From assembly GCA_903868145.1 (NCBI GenBank), contig CAIPTY010000085.1, forward strand, positions 1 through 64,000: a stretch of 64,000 nt of DNA, in the 5' to 3' direction. Origin of the DNA: an uncultured Desulfuromonadales bacterium (GTDB lineage Bacteria; Desulfobacterota; Desulfuromonadia; Geobacterales; Pseudopelobacteraceae). The position numbers and the translations under genes are program-made. This document shows, one piece after another, positions 52,348-63,293 of this stretch (its first letter is position 1; each line of letters starts with the position of its first letter). The notes below the pieces were generated by a model. It had not been told where the DNA came from, did not search any database, and saw nothing but the letters and a program-made list of their open reading frames with translations.

Positions 52348-53539
52348 AGCATACAGTGCAACCGGCGCGTCGGTTGTGGGAACGCTTGATGCCGATTCCG
52401 AGCGGCAGGTATTTCAGCAACTGAAACTCAAGGGGCTTCTGCCGCGTGAAGTGCATGAGGAGGGTGCGACAGAAGCTGTCCCATCTTCCTTTTCGTTTCA
52501 GCGGGGTGTTTCCGCCGCCGATCTTTCGCTCTTCACCCGCCGCCTGGCCACGCTGGTTGCGTCGTCGGTTCCCCTGTTCGAAGCAATGGGATCGCTCCAT
52601 GAGCAGGAGGAGAATGACGTCCTTAAAAGGGTTTTGACACGGGTAAACGCCCGCATTGCGGAGGGTGCCGCACTTTCCCGGGCTCTTGCGGCAGAACCGC
52701 GCTTTTTTGGTGACAGCTACGTCAGCATGGTTGCTGCCGGTGAGGCCAGCGGCGCTCTGGACGTGGTGCTGGAGCGCCTTGCCGATTTTCTGGAAGAGCA
52801 GGAGCAGGTGCGCAGCAGGGTTGTTTCGGCCCTGGCCTACCCGATCCTCATGATACTGGTGGGGGGCGGGGTGATGGTGTTCCTGCTCACCGTAGTCATC
52901 CCGAAAATCGTGGTGATCTTCGAGGATAGTAAGGCCGCCCTGCCCCTGATAACAATCGCCCTGATCAAGTTCAGTCATCTGTTGCGGAACCTGTGGTGGA
53001 TACCTGCCGGGATGGCCATAGCCTCAGTTCCCCTGTACCGCACGGCAATGAAGACGGATGCCTTCCGCCTGAGACGCGACACACTGCTGTTGCGACTCCC
53101 GGTGGCGGGGGGGATGCTGCAGCGCCTGATACTGTCACGCTTTGCCCGGGTTCTCGGGTTGCTGCTTTCCAGCGGAGTGCCCATTATCAGGGCGTTGGAC
53201 ATCACCGGCGAGGTGCTTGTCAACCGGGTCTATCGCGCAATGCTGCACGGCGTCATGGAAGAGGTTGCCCAGGGGGGCAGTCTCTCTGCAAGCCTTCGCA
53301 AGCGTCCCCTCTTCCCCCCGCTGCTGGTGCACCTGACCGGCGTGGGCGAGGCGGGAGGCACGCTGGAGCAGATGCTCCTCAGGGCGGGAACGGCTTACGA
53401 GCGGGAGTTCAGCACCAGTCTGACCCGCTTGATGGGGCTGATGGAACCGTTTCTTGTGCTGGGGATGGGGCTGGCGGTGGGGATCGTCGTCATGGCGGTG
53501 CTGCTGCCGATTTTCGAGATGAACCAGTTGATTAAATAG
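52328..53539 (+). CDS. gspF: Type II secretion platform protein GspF
   Basis: A 403-residue polytopic inner-membrane protein. It starts with MPTYRYKAYSATGASVVGTLDADSE and has two repeated GspF domains (about 70-190 and 270-395) with three membrane helices (about 170-190, 215-235, 375-395). Typical segments are LFTRRLATLVASSVPLFEAM and RFARVLGLLLSSGVPIIRALD. It links the ATPase to the pseudopilus. It overlaps gspE by 20 bases. The following genes are glucan phosphorylase and a phosphohexomutase, so the pseudopilin genes gspG-K and gspL/M must lie elsewhere. Confidence 0.93.
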   Translation: MPTYRYKAYSATGASVVGTLDADSERQVFQQLKLKGLLPREVHEEGATEAVPSSFSFQRGVSAADLSLFTRRLATLVASSVPLFEAMGSLHEQEENDVLKRVLTRVNARIAEGAALSRALAAEPRFFGDSYVSMVAAGEASGALDVVLERLADFLEEQEQVRSRVVSALAYPILMILVGGGVMVFLLTVVIPKIVVIFEDSKAALPLITIALIKFSHLLRNLWWIPAGMAIASVPLYRTAMKTDAFRLRRDTLLLRLPVAGGMLQRLILSRFARVLGLLLSSGVPIIRALDITGEVLVNRVYRAMLHGVMEEVAQGGSLSASLRKRPLFPPLLVHLTGVGEAGGTLEQMLLRAGTAYEREFSTSLTRLMGLMEPFLVLGMGLAVGIVVMAVLLPIFEMNQLIK

Positions 53540-53550
53540 GGGCTGTTGCC

Positions 53551-56115
<2,565 letters not shown>

Positions 56116-56147
56116 TCTCACAGGATGTATCGACAAAGGAGATAGCG

Positions 56148-57557
56148 ATGAATATCAAGTTTGGCACGGACGGTTGGCGCGGTGTTATCGCCCGTGATTT
56201 TACCTTTGACAATCTTTCGCTGGTGGCGCAGGCAACCATGGATTATCTGAATCGTGAGGGGCTGGGTGACAAGGGCCTTGTGATCGGATACGACCGGCGG
56301 TTTCTCTCGCGGGACTTTGCCCGCAGGGTCGCTGAGGTGGCCGCAGGAAACGCTGTCAAGGTTCAGTTGACAGACGGCTACGCGCCGACTCCGGCAGTTT
56401 CCTGGGCGGTTCGGGAGAAAGGCGCCGGAGCCGGCATCATGATCACCGCCAGCCACAATCCGCCTGAATACAACGGTTTCAAGGTCAAGGAGGCCTTCGG
56501 TGGCTCGGCGCGGCAGTCAACAACGGCGGTGCTGGAGGAGATCGTGGCCTATAACGTCTCCAGCAGGCGGCGCGTGCTGGAGTGTACCTATGACGAGGCC
56601 GTCAGCAAGGGGCTGATTGAGCTCTTTGATCCCTGCATCGGGTATTTCCGCCAGATTGATCGCTATGTTGATCTGGATCTGATTGCCAAGGCGCAGATCC
56701 CCGTTGTGGTGGATCCGATGTACGGAGCCGGAAGCGGCTTCATTCCCCGCCTGCTTAAAGGGGTTGACGAAATTCACAACTCAGTGAACCCGTACTTCGG
56801 CGGACAGCCGCCGGAACCGATCGGCGACAATCTCAAGGAACTCTCCGCTCTCCTGAAATGCGGGAAATATCGTGTCGGGCTGGCGCTTGACGGTGATGCA
56901 GACCGGATCGGAGCGATAGATGAAAACGGCGATTTCTTCTCTTCCCACAGCATATTTACCGTTATTCTGCGTCATTTGATCGAGTACAAGGGCTTGAGTG
57001 GCGGCATTGTCAAAACCGTTTCCACGACACGGATGATAGACCTGCTGGCGCAAAAGTACGATCTGCCGCTGTTTGAGACACCGATCGGTTTCAAGCATAT
57101 CTGCGCACTGATGCTGACCGGGGATATCCTGATGGGCGGCGAGGAGTCCGGAGGGCTGGGCGTCAAGGGACATATTCCGGAACGGGACGGCATCTTGCTC
57201 GGCCTGTTGCTCCTGGAGGCAATGGCGGTCAGCGGCAAAGGCCTGCGGCAGATGCTTGACGAAACAATGGATGAGATTGGCCGCTTCTTTTACCGGCGCA
57301 TCGATTGTCACATCGGGATCGATGCCAAGGAACAGCTTGTGAAACAATTGACAGCCAGCCCGCCGCTGGAGATAGATGGCCGACAGGTTGTGACAACGAA
57401 TTTCAGCGATGGCTTCAAGTTCATATTTGAAAACGGCGACTGGCTTCTGATACGCCCCTCTGGCACAGAACCCGTACTGCGGCTGTACAGCGAAGCATCT
57501 TCGATTGAGCAGGTGGATCGGATGTTGCGTGCTGCGAGAGTCCTCGCAGCGATCTGA
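56148..57557 (+). CDS. Phosphoglucomutase/phosphomannomutase
   Basis: A 469-residue alpha-D-phosphohexomutase. The four family motifs are present: phosphoserine loop MITASHNPPEYNGFKVK near 102, metal loop LALDGDADRIGAID near 246, sugar-binding GGEESGGLGVKGH near 330 and phosphate-binding RPSGTEPVLRLYSEAS near 440. It interconverts hexose-1- and hexose-6-phosphates; glucose or mannose preference cannot be told. AAAGGAG precedes ATG 56148 (the frame opens at 56016 within glgP). Its position 32 bases after glgP fits a glucan-degradation pair. Confidence 0.92.
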   Translation: MNIKFGTDGWRGVIARDFTFDNLSLVAQATMDYLNREGLGDKGLVIGYDRRFLSRDFARRVAEVAAGNAVKVQLTDGYAPTPAVSWAVREKGAGAGIMITASHNPPEYNGFKVKEAFGGSARQSTTAVLEEIVAYNVSSRRRVLECTYDEAVSKGLIELFDPCIGYFRQIDRYVDLDLIAKAQIPVVVDPMYGAGSGFIPRLLKGVDEIHNSVNPYFGGQPPEPIGDNLKELSALLKCGKYRVGLALDGDADRIGAIDENGDFFSSHSIFTVILRHLIEYKGLSGGIVKTVSTTRMIDLLAQKYDLPLFETPIGFKHICALMLTGDILMGGEESGGLGVKGHIPERDGILLGLLLLEAMAVSGKGLRQMLDETMDEIGRFFYRRIDCHIGIDAKEQLVKQLTASPPLEIDGRQVVTTNFSDGFKFIFENGDWLLIRPSGTEPVLRLYSEASSIEQVDRMLRAARVLAAI

Positions 57558-57672
57558 CCGGGCAAACCACGATAAAAAAGAGATGATTTTTATAAATTTT
57601 ATGGTATGTATCAGGGCGTGTACATCGTATACATATACTCCGTAAGGATTCGTGAAAGAGGAGGATTCCTGT

Positions 57673-58038
57673 ATGGCAAACATTCTCATCGTTGATGACT
57701 CATCCACCATGCGCAAGATCATTTCCCGTTCTCTCCGGCAGGCAGGACTGCAGGTTGACGAGATTTATGAGGCCGGTGACGGTATTGAAGGACTGGGTGT
57801 ACTTGCTTCCGGTAAAATGGTGGGTCTGATCCTGTCCGACATCAATATGCCAAACATGGACGGCCTGGAGTTCGTAAAGGCGGTGCGTGCCAACGGCAAC
57901 ACTACGCCGATCGTCATGATTACCACGGAGGGTGGAGAAGAGATCATCGCCGAAGCCATCTCCAGCGGCGCCAGCGACAGCATCAAAAAGCCCTTCACTC
58001 CGGACCAGTTGCAGGAAAAACTGGGAGGTCTCTTGTGA
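57673..58038 (+). CDS. CheY-like single-domain response regulator
   Basis: A 121-residue stand-alone receiver: ILIVDDSSTMRKIISRSLRQAG with the acidic pair at 9-10, phospho-acceptor Asp in GLILSDINMPNMDG near 57, Thr in MITTEGGEE near 87 and Lys in IKKPFTPDQL near 109. This is the CheY class that binds the flagellar switch or a partner phosphatase. The ATG at 57673 follows GAGGAGG. The next gene, a CheX-type phosphatase, overlaps its stop (GTGA), and flagellar basal-body genes follow, so it probably belongs to motility control. Confidence 0.9.
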   Translation: MANILIVDDSSTMRKIISRSLRQAGLQVDEIYEAGDGIEGLGVLASGKMVGLILSDINMPNMDGLEFVKAVRANGNTTPIVMITTEGGEEIIAEAISSGASDSIKKPFTPDQLQEKLGGLL

Positions 58039-58541
58039 GCCTGAATGCTGATATAGCCGCTGCGACGAAAATTAGCGAGGAAGAACTCGCAAAATATGTC
58101 GTCGATGCGACCAAAGGCGTTTTTAACACCATGGCGATGATGGACCCGAAAGCGGAGTATCCCCTCAGGGAGCCGATCAACCGTTTCAAGTGCAGTATTA
58201 CCGGCATGGTCGGGTTTGCCGGCACCTATTCGGGAGTTATTTCCGTCCATTGTCCGGTGGGACTGGCATTGAAGATCACGTCCAACATGCTTGGCATGGC
58301 ATGTGATGAGGTAAATGACGACCTGAATGACGCCATCGGTGAAATCGCAAACATGCTTGGCGGGAGCGTCAAGCAGGTTCTTTCAAAGGGAGGGATGGAC
58401 GTGAAGCTCTCCATTCCAACCGTGATCTCCGGTGAGGACTATACCGTCAACTCCCTTTCGGACAGTGACTGTGTGGTCATACCGTTCAATAATGAAGGTG
58501 AAAAGTTCCTCGTGGGACTTGTGCTGAAGAAGGACCACTGA
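58035..58541 (+). CDS. cheX: CheX-like CheY-P phosphatase
   Basis: A 168-residue protein of the CheC/CheX family that dephosphorylates CheY-P. The active-site helix is DAIGEIANMLGGSVKQVLS near 97-115, with the E-x-x-N signature in GEIANM. The start codon is GTG overlapping the stop of the CheY-like gene (GTGA), which links the regulator and its phosphatase on one message. Only one E-x-x-N helix is present, as in CheX rather than CheC. A gene for a related fusion follows at 58616. Confidence 0.88.
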   Translation: MSLNADIAAATKISEEELAKYVVDATKGVFNTMAMMDPKAEYPLREPINRFKCSITGMVGFAGTYSGVISVHCPVGLALKITSNMLGMACDEVNDDLNDAIGEIANMLGGSVKQVLSKGGMDVKLSIPTVISGEDYTVNSLSDSDCVVIPFNNEGEKFLVGLVLKKDH

Positions 58542-58615
58542 CAGTACCACTTTTTCAGCGGCTGCCATGACCTGCGTGTCGCCGACCCTGATTCCGAACC
58601 GGAAGAATGCCCCTG

Positions 58616-59713
58616 ATGGATGGATACACCACCTTACATGAGATGTTGGAGTCCGCCCTCAAGCAGGCCGGTGAAGAAAGCGGCATGCTCCTGGGGCAGG
58701 AACTCTCCATCGCCCTGTCGGACTCCCTTGCTACAAGCAAAACTTCCTTTTTCGGCTGTCTTGATGATGCCTGTTTCATACTCGGCGTAGAGTCAGGCGA
58801 GTCATACCGGGGTCATTTTTACCTGGTATTTTCGCTCCGTGACGCCATTGTCCTGAGCAGTATTCTGCTCGGGATTCCCCCCGCCCGGATCCAGGAGAAA
58901 AAGCGCCTCTCCATCATCGAAAGTGATGACATTGACGCATTTTCCGAGATAGCCAACATGATCAACGGTTCGTTTAACACCGTTTTTCAAGGCAGTCTTT
59001 CCAACAAGGCGCGTCTGAAGCTGCTTCCTCCCAAAAAGTTCATCCCCGAAGTCGATCAACTGAGTGAAGAAGAACCCCTGCCAGAGGGTGACTATCTCAT
59101 GTTCCGCTCCAAGCTTGAAATGCCGGGGCAGGAGTTGAACCATCTGGATGTGCTTATTCCCGTTGCCCTCGCCAAACTGTTCGATCCGCAACCCGAATCG
59201 CCTGAGGAATCGCCGCCTGGGGAGGTTCCGTCTAAATCGAGCGATAAGCCGGGAAGCGGCGCCCGCAATCCCGGGAGGGCTGACGACGGAGAAGAGACTG
59301 AAGGCGGCTCTGCCGACGGGGGAGCTGAGGAAGGCGGAGTTGACAGTATTGTGATACTGGAAGATGACGAAGCCGAACGCCAACAGATGGTTGAGGCAGT
59401 CGGATTCACGGGGTACCAGATCGTAGAGGGCTCGCTCAATTCCGACATAAAAGAGCTTTTTTCCGGCCGCACGGTTCGTCTGGTTCTGATCGGCTCACTG
59501 GATGCCGACGACCGGGAGCTGGCCACCTGTATCAAGATCAATGCAATTCGCCAGGATTCGCCCCCGCCCATCATCATGAGCGCCCATCGCTGGACCCGCA
59601 CTGCGGTGTTAAAGGCCTTGAAATACGGAGCCCGGGAGATTATCATCAAACCATGCGGCCAGGAAGAACTTGCAGCCAAAGTTCGCAGGTTCTGTAAGCT
59701 GCCGGCGCCGTGA
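58616..59713 (+). CDS. CheC/CheX-like domain fused to a degenerate receiver
   Basis: A 365-residue protein. The N-terminal half (1-180) has a CheC/CheX-like fold with the helix DIDAFSEIANMINGSFNTVF near 105-125, again carrying E-x-x-N. A disordered acidic/serine-rich linker (about 185-240) follows. The C-terminal part is a receiver-like domain: VILEDDEAERQQMVEA supplies the acidic pocket, but the position of the phospho-acceptor reads LVLIGSLDADD, with Ser in place of the usual Asp (the downstream Asp residues may or may not substitute), and IIIKPCG keeps the Lys. It may be an unregulated or binding-only phosphatase. ATG 58616 is preferred over 58607 because of ribosome-site spacing. Confidence 0.78.
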   Translation: MDGYTTLHEMLESALKQAGEESGMLLGQELSIALSDSLATSKTSFFGCLDDACFILGVESGESYRGHFYLVFSLRDAIVLSSILLGIPPARIQEKKRLSIIESDDIDAFSEIANMINGSFNTVFQGSLSNKARLKLLPPKKFIPEVDQLSEEEPLPEGDYLMFRSKLEMPGQELNHLDVLIPVALAKLFDPQPESPEESPPGEVPSKSSDKPGSGARNPGRADDGEETEGGSADGGAEEGGVDSIVILEDDEAERQQMVEAVGFTGYQIVEGSLNSDIKELFSGRTVRLVLIGSLDADDRELATCIKINAIRQDSPPPIIMSAHRWTRTAVLKALKYGAREIIIKPCGQEELAAKVRRFCKLPAP

Positions 59714-59741
59714 TGGCACACATCTGATCAGGAAATCAGCT

Positions 59742-61847
59742 ATGCGTCGAGGAGATAACATACTGAGCATTACCGGACGCTGGATCATATCACAAGCCCT
59801 GCCGGTATTCCTGCTGGCAGGGTTTCTGTCTCTTGCAGCCGAGGCCGCCTGGGCATCCATCCCTAACAGGGTGCAGCGTGTCACCATCAGTCCGAAACAA
59901 GGATTTACCAGGATCGAACTTCGTCTGCAGCGTGATCCGGTCTACACTCTTGCCAACCTGCCGGGTAATCGGCTCCGGATCGTAATAGAAGATACGGACG
60001 GCCCGGTATATAAAAAATTCAAGGGATATTCTGACTCCAACATTGGTGGCCTTGTCTTCACGCATCGGGCCGGAAAGCTCTTGGTAACCTTTCAGACGGC
60101 GCCAGGCGCCGGATCGCGTGAAGTTCATTTCGAGGGCATCAGCTCTATAACGCTCGACGTGGGGGGCAGATTTCGGCCTGAAGCTCCGCATCCTACTGTG
60201 CCCGGTCGTGAAAAGATCTGGAGCGGTGTACAAAAACTGATTCGTGATTTTGATCCGCCCCTCAAAACCGATATACCTTTTCTGCCTACAGACCGCCAGG
60301 TTCTTAAAAGCATTCTCAATGATGCAGATCAACAGGCCTTCGCTGCCGCAGAATCTGCCCTGTACAAGGGGCAGCTCATCGAGGCCGAAGAGGCCTTTTC
60401 GCAGTTTGCCACCCGTCAGGCCCCTGCGCGAGTTCTGGCGCTCTATCGTCTGGGGGAAACCTGGTACAAGCTTCAGAAATATCAACAGGCTCTAGCGGCT
60501 TTTCGTGAGGCGGAAAAACTCTGGCCGGCTTTTCTTAATTTCAACCCCGGGGTAACCTTCTGCTATGGCGACAGCATTGTTCGCAGCGGTGATCTTGCAG
60601 CCGGCAGGGTGCTGCTGGCGAACCTCATTTCCCGCCTTTCTGACAAGAAGTTCGCTCCAACCCTGTTGGTGCGACTGGGCGATATTCTCGCGCGACAGGG
60701 GCACGACCAGGAATCCCTGGCCTTATACCGGACTGTGTCTGAAAATTTCAAAGAGAGCAAGGCCGGCCAGATGGCCCAGATCCGGTTGAACGATCGTGAA
60801 TTTCTGAACCTCACCCCGACTACCTACAGACAACTGAGCACTTCCTATCTGGATATATCCAAGGCTATCGGCGACTTTGAGCTGCGCGAAGAGGCATATT
60901 TCAAGCATGTCCTGCTGGAGTCCATGTACGGTGAAGCCACGGGGGCATTGCAGAAGGTGACCGGCTTTCAGCGCCAGTTTCCGCTCAGTGTCTACGCCAC
61001 CGTTGTAAAGTCCATGCGGGAGGCGCTGGTAACCCAGGTCTACCGGGAGGGGAACTGGGTCAAGGACTCTGCCGCGCTGATCCGCTTTGTGGAAGAACAA
61101 CAGGAATATCTCGGGGGGTGTCTGGAACAACCGGGTTTTCTCCAGCGAGTCTCTGCGGCTTATGGTGAATCGGGGCGGCCCATCGAACTCATCTCCTTGT
61201 TCAGTTTTCTGTCGGAGCGACAGTGGGCGGCATCAGGACTTCCCTTTATCTACGAAGAGATTGCCGAGAACGCTGATCTGTTGGGCGACACGCTTCTGGC
61301 GGAGAAAACATTCCGGACTTTTTTGCGGAAATATCCAACTAATCCACGAGCCCGTCTGGTGATGGAGCGCCTTGGCGGACTTTCTTTTGCCAATGGCAAG
61401 ACCAAAGAAACGAGAGATGGACTGGTATGGCTCCTCAGCAAGGGAGAACGGGCTCAAAAACCGGAAAGCTATTATTACCTCGGGCGCTCGCTCTGGTCGC
61501 TCAAGGAGTTCGCTCTGGCGACGAAGGCGATTGATCTCTACCTGGCAACATCACTTCCTGCAGATGCCCGTTTTCTGCCCGACGCATACTCTGTGGCAGT
61601 ATCATCCCGCGAATCGACCGGCGATCGCAAAGGTGCCCTCCGACTGCTTGAGGCCGGTTTGAAACTTGCCGGTAATCAGCGAAACGATGAATTCCTCTAC
61701 AAAGCCGGCGAGCTTAATCTTCTGGAAGGCAGGAAAAAGGAGGCTCGTTCCCATTTTGAGCAGGTTGTCAGCACAAGCAAGGATCCCGAATGGAAAAGGC
61801 TTGCCCGGCAGGCTATTGATTCTGTGGATGCGAAGGGAACTCCCTAG
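59742..61847 (+). CDS. Exported AMIN-TPR protein of the flagellar region
   Basis: A 701-residue protein with a signal or anchor segment (about 16-38, ALPVFLLAGFLSLAAEAAWA), an AMIN-type beta domain (about 40-140: RVQRVTISPKQGFTRIELRL ... GNRLRIVIED) and a long run of tetratricopeptide-like helical repeats (about 200-690). AMIN domains localise proteins to peptidoglycan or secretin complexes. It is therefore probably periplasmic and may help assemble an envelope-spanning machine; position directly before flgB suggests the flagellum (inference). CAGGA precedes ATG 59742. The open frame begins at 59670 inside the previous gene. Confidence 0.8.
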   Translation: MRRGDNILSITGRWIISQALPVFLLAGFLSLAAEAAWASIPNRVQRVTISPKQGFTRIELRLQRDPVYTLANLPGNRLRIVIEDTDGPVYKKFKGYSDSNIGGLVFTHRAGKLLVTFQTAPGAGSREVHFEGISSITLDVGGRFRPEAPHPTVPGREKIWSGVQKLIRDFDPPLKTDIPFLPTDRQVLKSILNDADQQAFAAAESALYKGQLIEAEEAFSQFATRQAPARVLALYRLGETWYKLQKYQQALAAFREAEKLWPAFLNFNPGVTFCYGDSIVRSGDLAAGRVLLANLISRLSDKKFAPTLLVRLGDILARQGHDQESLALYRTVSENFKESKAGQMAQIRLNDREFLNLTPTTYRQLSTSYLDISKAIGDFELREEAYFKHVLLESMYGEATGALQKVTGFQRQFPLSVYATVVKSMREALVTQVYREGNWVKDSAALIRFVEEQQEYLGGCLEQPGFLQRVSAAYGESGRPIELISLFSFLSERQWAASGLPFIYEEIAENADLLGDTLLAEKTFRTFLRKYPTNPRARLVMERLGGLSFANGKTKETRDGLVWLLSKGERAQKPESYYYLGRSLWSLKEFALATKAIDLYLATSLPADARFLPDAYSVAVSSRESTGDRKGALRLLEAGLKLAGNQRNDEFLYKAGELNLLEGRKKEARSHFEQVVSTSKDPEWKRLARQAIDSVDAKGTP

Positions 61848-62037
61848 CCTTGCCTGATCTCCCTGTCAATTTATCGTCATTGTCAAAAAATTGACCGGCC
61901 TATCCCCTCTATTCAGCAATAACATATCCCCGCCTTGAACTACTCATGCATAACAATTCAATTTTGCTTATTATTTTTCGTAAAAATAGAGAGGTACGGA
62001 TTTTGCATAAATCTGGGCGGCGCAAGGAGGTGCTGCT

Positions 62038-62460
62038 ATGCAGGTGGAGAGTCTTTTCACGAGCAACATACAACTCTTAAGCAAAAATATCGACCTTCGC
62101 GCTAAACAGCAGAACCTGATCTCCTCCAATCTGGCAAATGTTGAGACTCCCAATTATGTGCCAAAAGCACTTGTTTTTGAGGATCAGCTCCAGGGCGCCA
62201 TAAAGGGGAAACGGTCGGGCTCGCCCTCTCTTACCAATGACCGTCACCTCCCGCTGAAAGGCGCTACCGGGAGGCTTCAGACCGTTACCGGTCGTGTCGT
62301 CGAAACCCCGGCCGCGACGCCCGGCAAGGATGGAAACGCCGTGGAACTGGAAAATGAAATGGGACGTATGATGGAAAATCAGATCATGTACAATGCGGCC
62401 GTACAGATTCTGTCAAAAAAATTCGAGGGCATTCGATCAGCCCTGAGGGAAGGCAAATAA
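62038..62460 (+). CDS. flgB: Flagellar basal-body rod protein FlgB
   Basis: A 140-residue proximal rod protein. The N-terminus LLSKNIDLRAKQQNLISSNLANVETPNYVPK carries the flagellar-rod signature, and the C-terminal helix (NEMGRMMENQIMYNAAVQILSKKFEGIRSAL) is as in other FlgB proteins. A GCAAGGAGG ribosome site precedes the ATG. FlgC overlaps its stop (TAATG). A roughly 190-base AT-rich region upstream probably contains the operon promoter, but no clear sigma-28 or sigma-54 site is seen. Confidence 0.95.
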   Translation: MQVESLFTSNIQLLSKNIDLRAKQQNLISSNLANVETPNYVPKALVFEDQLQGAIKGKRSGSPSLTNDRHLPLKGATGRLQTVTGRVVETPAATPGKDGNAVELENEMGRMMENQIMYNAAVQILSKKFEGIRSALREGK

Positions 62461-62897
62461 TGGATTTTTTCAGTTCTATGAACGTGAGCGCCTCGGCACT
62501 TTCAGCCGAGCGTACCCGTATGAACCTGATCTCCGGCAATCTGGCAAACGCCAACACGACCCGCACTCCCGAAGGCGGGCCCTACAAACGCAAGGACGCC
62601 GTGTTCTCTGCGGTGCCGCTGGATAAAACTTTCGACAGGACGCTGGACGGTGCCGCCGGTCAGCAGGTGCGCCAGGTTCAGGTGTCACAGATTGTGGAGG
62701 ATCAGAATCCACCCCGGACAATGTATGACCCCAGCCACCCCGACGCTAACCCGCAGGGGTATGTGGCGATGCCCAACGTGAATGTTATTGAGGAGATGGC
62801 GGACATGCTCACTGCCAGCCGGGCATATGAAGCGAATGTGACGGCTGTTCAAGCCGCCAAGAGCATGGCGCTCAAGACGCTCGAAATCAGCAAATAA
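62460..62897 (+). CDS. flgC: Flagellar basal-body rod protein FlgC
   Basis: A 145-residue proximal rod protein: the start [46 protein letters not shown] has the rod signature and the end [33 protein letters not shown] is the typical C-terminal helix. Its ATG overlaps the flgB stop. It assembles with FlgB and FliE on the MS ring. Confidence 0.96.
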   Translation: MDFFSSMNVSASALSAERTRMNLISGNLANANTTRTPEGGPYKRKDAVFSAVPLDKTFDRTLDGAAGQQVRQVQVSQIVEDQNPPRTMYDPSHPDANPQGYVAMPNVNVIEEMADMLTASRAYEANVTAVQAAKSMALKTLEISK

Positions 62898-62941
62898 TCA
62901 CCGGATGGACTGTACCTTTTTATAAGAGAGAGGATATCGCA

Positions 62942-63244
62942 ATGGAAATCAAGGGTATCGGAAATGGGATCGGAATCGGCGCTGCGTTCCCCAGTGCGGG
63001 AGCCGCAAAATCGATCGGTTCCGCCGAAGGGGCCGGCAAGTTTTTCAGTGAGCTGGTGTCAAAAGTCAATAATCTGCAGGGGGAGTCAGACAAAGCCATT
63101 CAGGGGCTTGCCACGGGAGAGAATAAGAATCTTCATGAGGTAATGATCTCCATGGAGAAAGCCAGCATCTCCTTTCAATTCATGTCTTCGGTACGCAACA
63201 AGGCTCTTGAGGCCTATCAGGAAGTCATGCGCATGCAGGTCTGA
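62942..63244 (+). CDS. fliE: Flagellar hook-basal body protein FliE
   Basis: A 100-residue export-linked adaptor between the MS ring and the rod. The C-terminal half [37 protein letters not shown] is the diagnostic FliE signature. GAGAGGAT precedes the ATG. It lies between flgC and fliF, the usual order. Confidence 0.95.
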   Translation: MEIKGIGNGIGIGAAFPSAGAAKSIGSAEGAGKFFSELVSKVNNLQGESDKAIQGLATGENKNLHEVMISMEKASISFQFMSSVRNKALEAYQEVMRMQV

Positions 63245-63293
63245 TGCCTTTTAATGTGTATATACCAGACCGGAAAGGAACCACGGATTTACC

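Noticed and set aside
61848-62037. Sigma-54 or sigma-28 promoter for the flagellar operon
   Set aside because: No TGGCAC-N5-TTGC or TAAA-N15-GCCGATAA-like sequence could be found; only a small GTCAA/TTGAC inverted repeat at 61882-61895.
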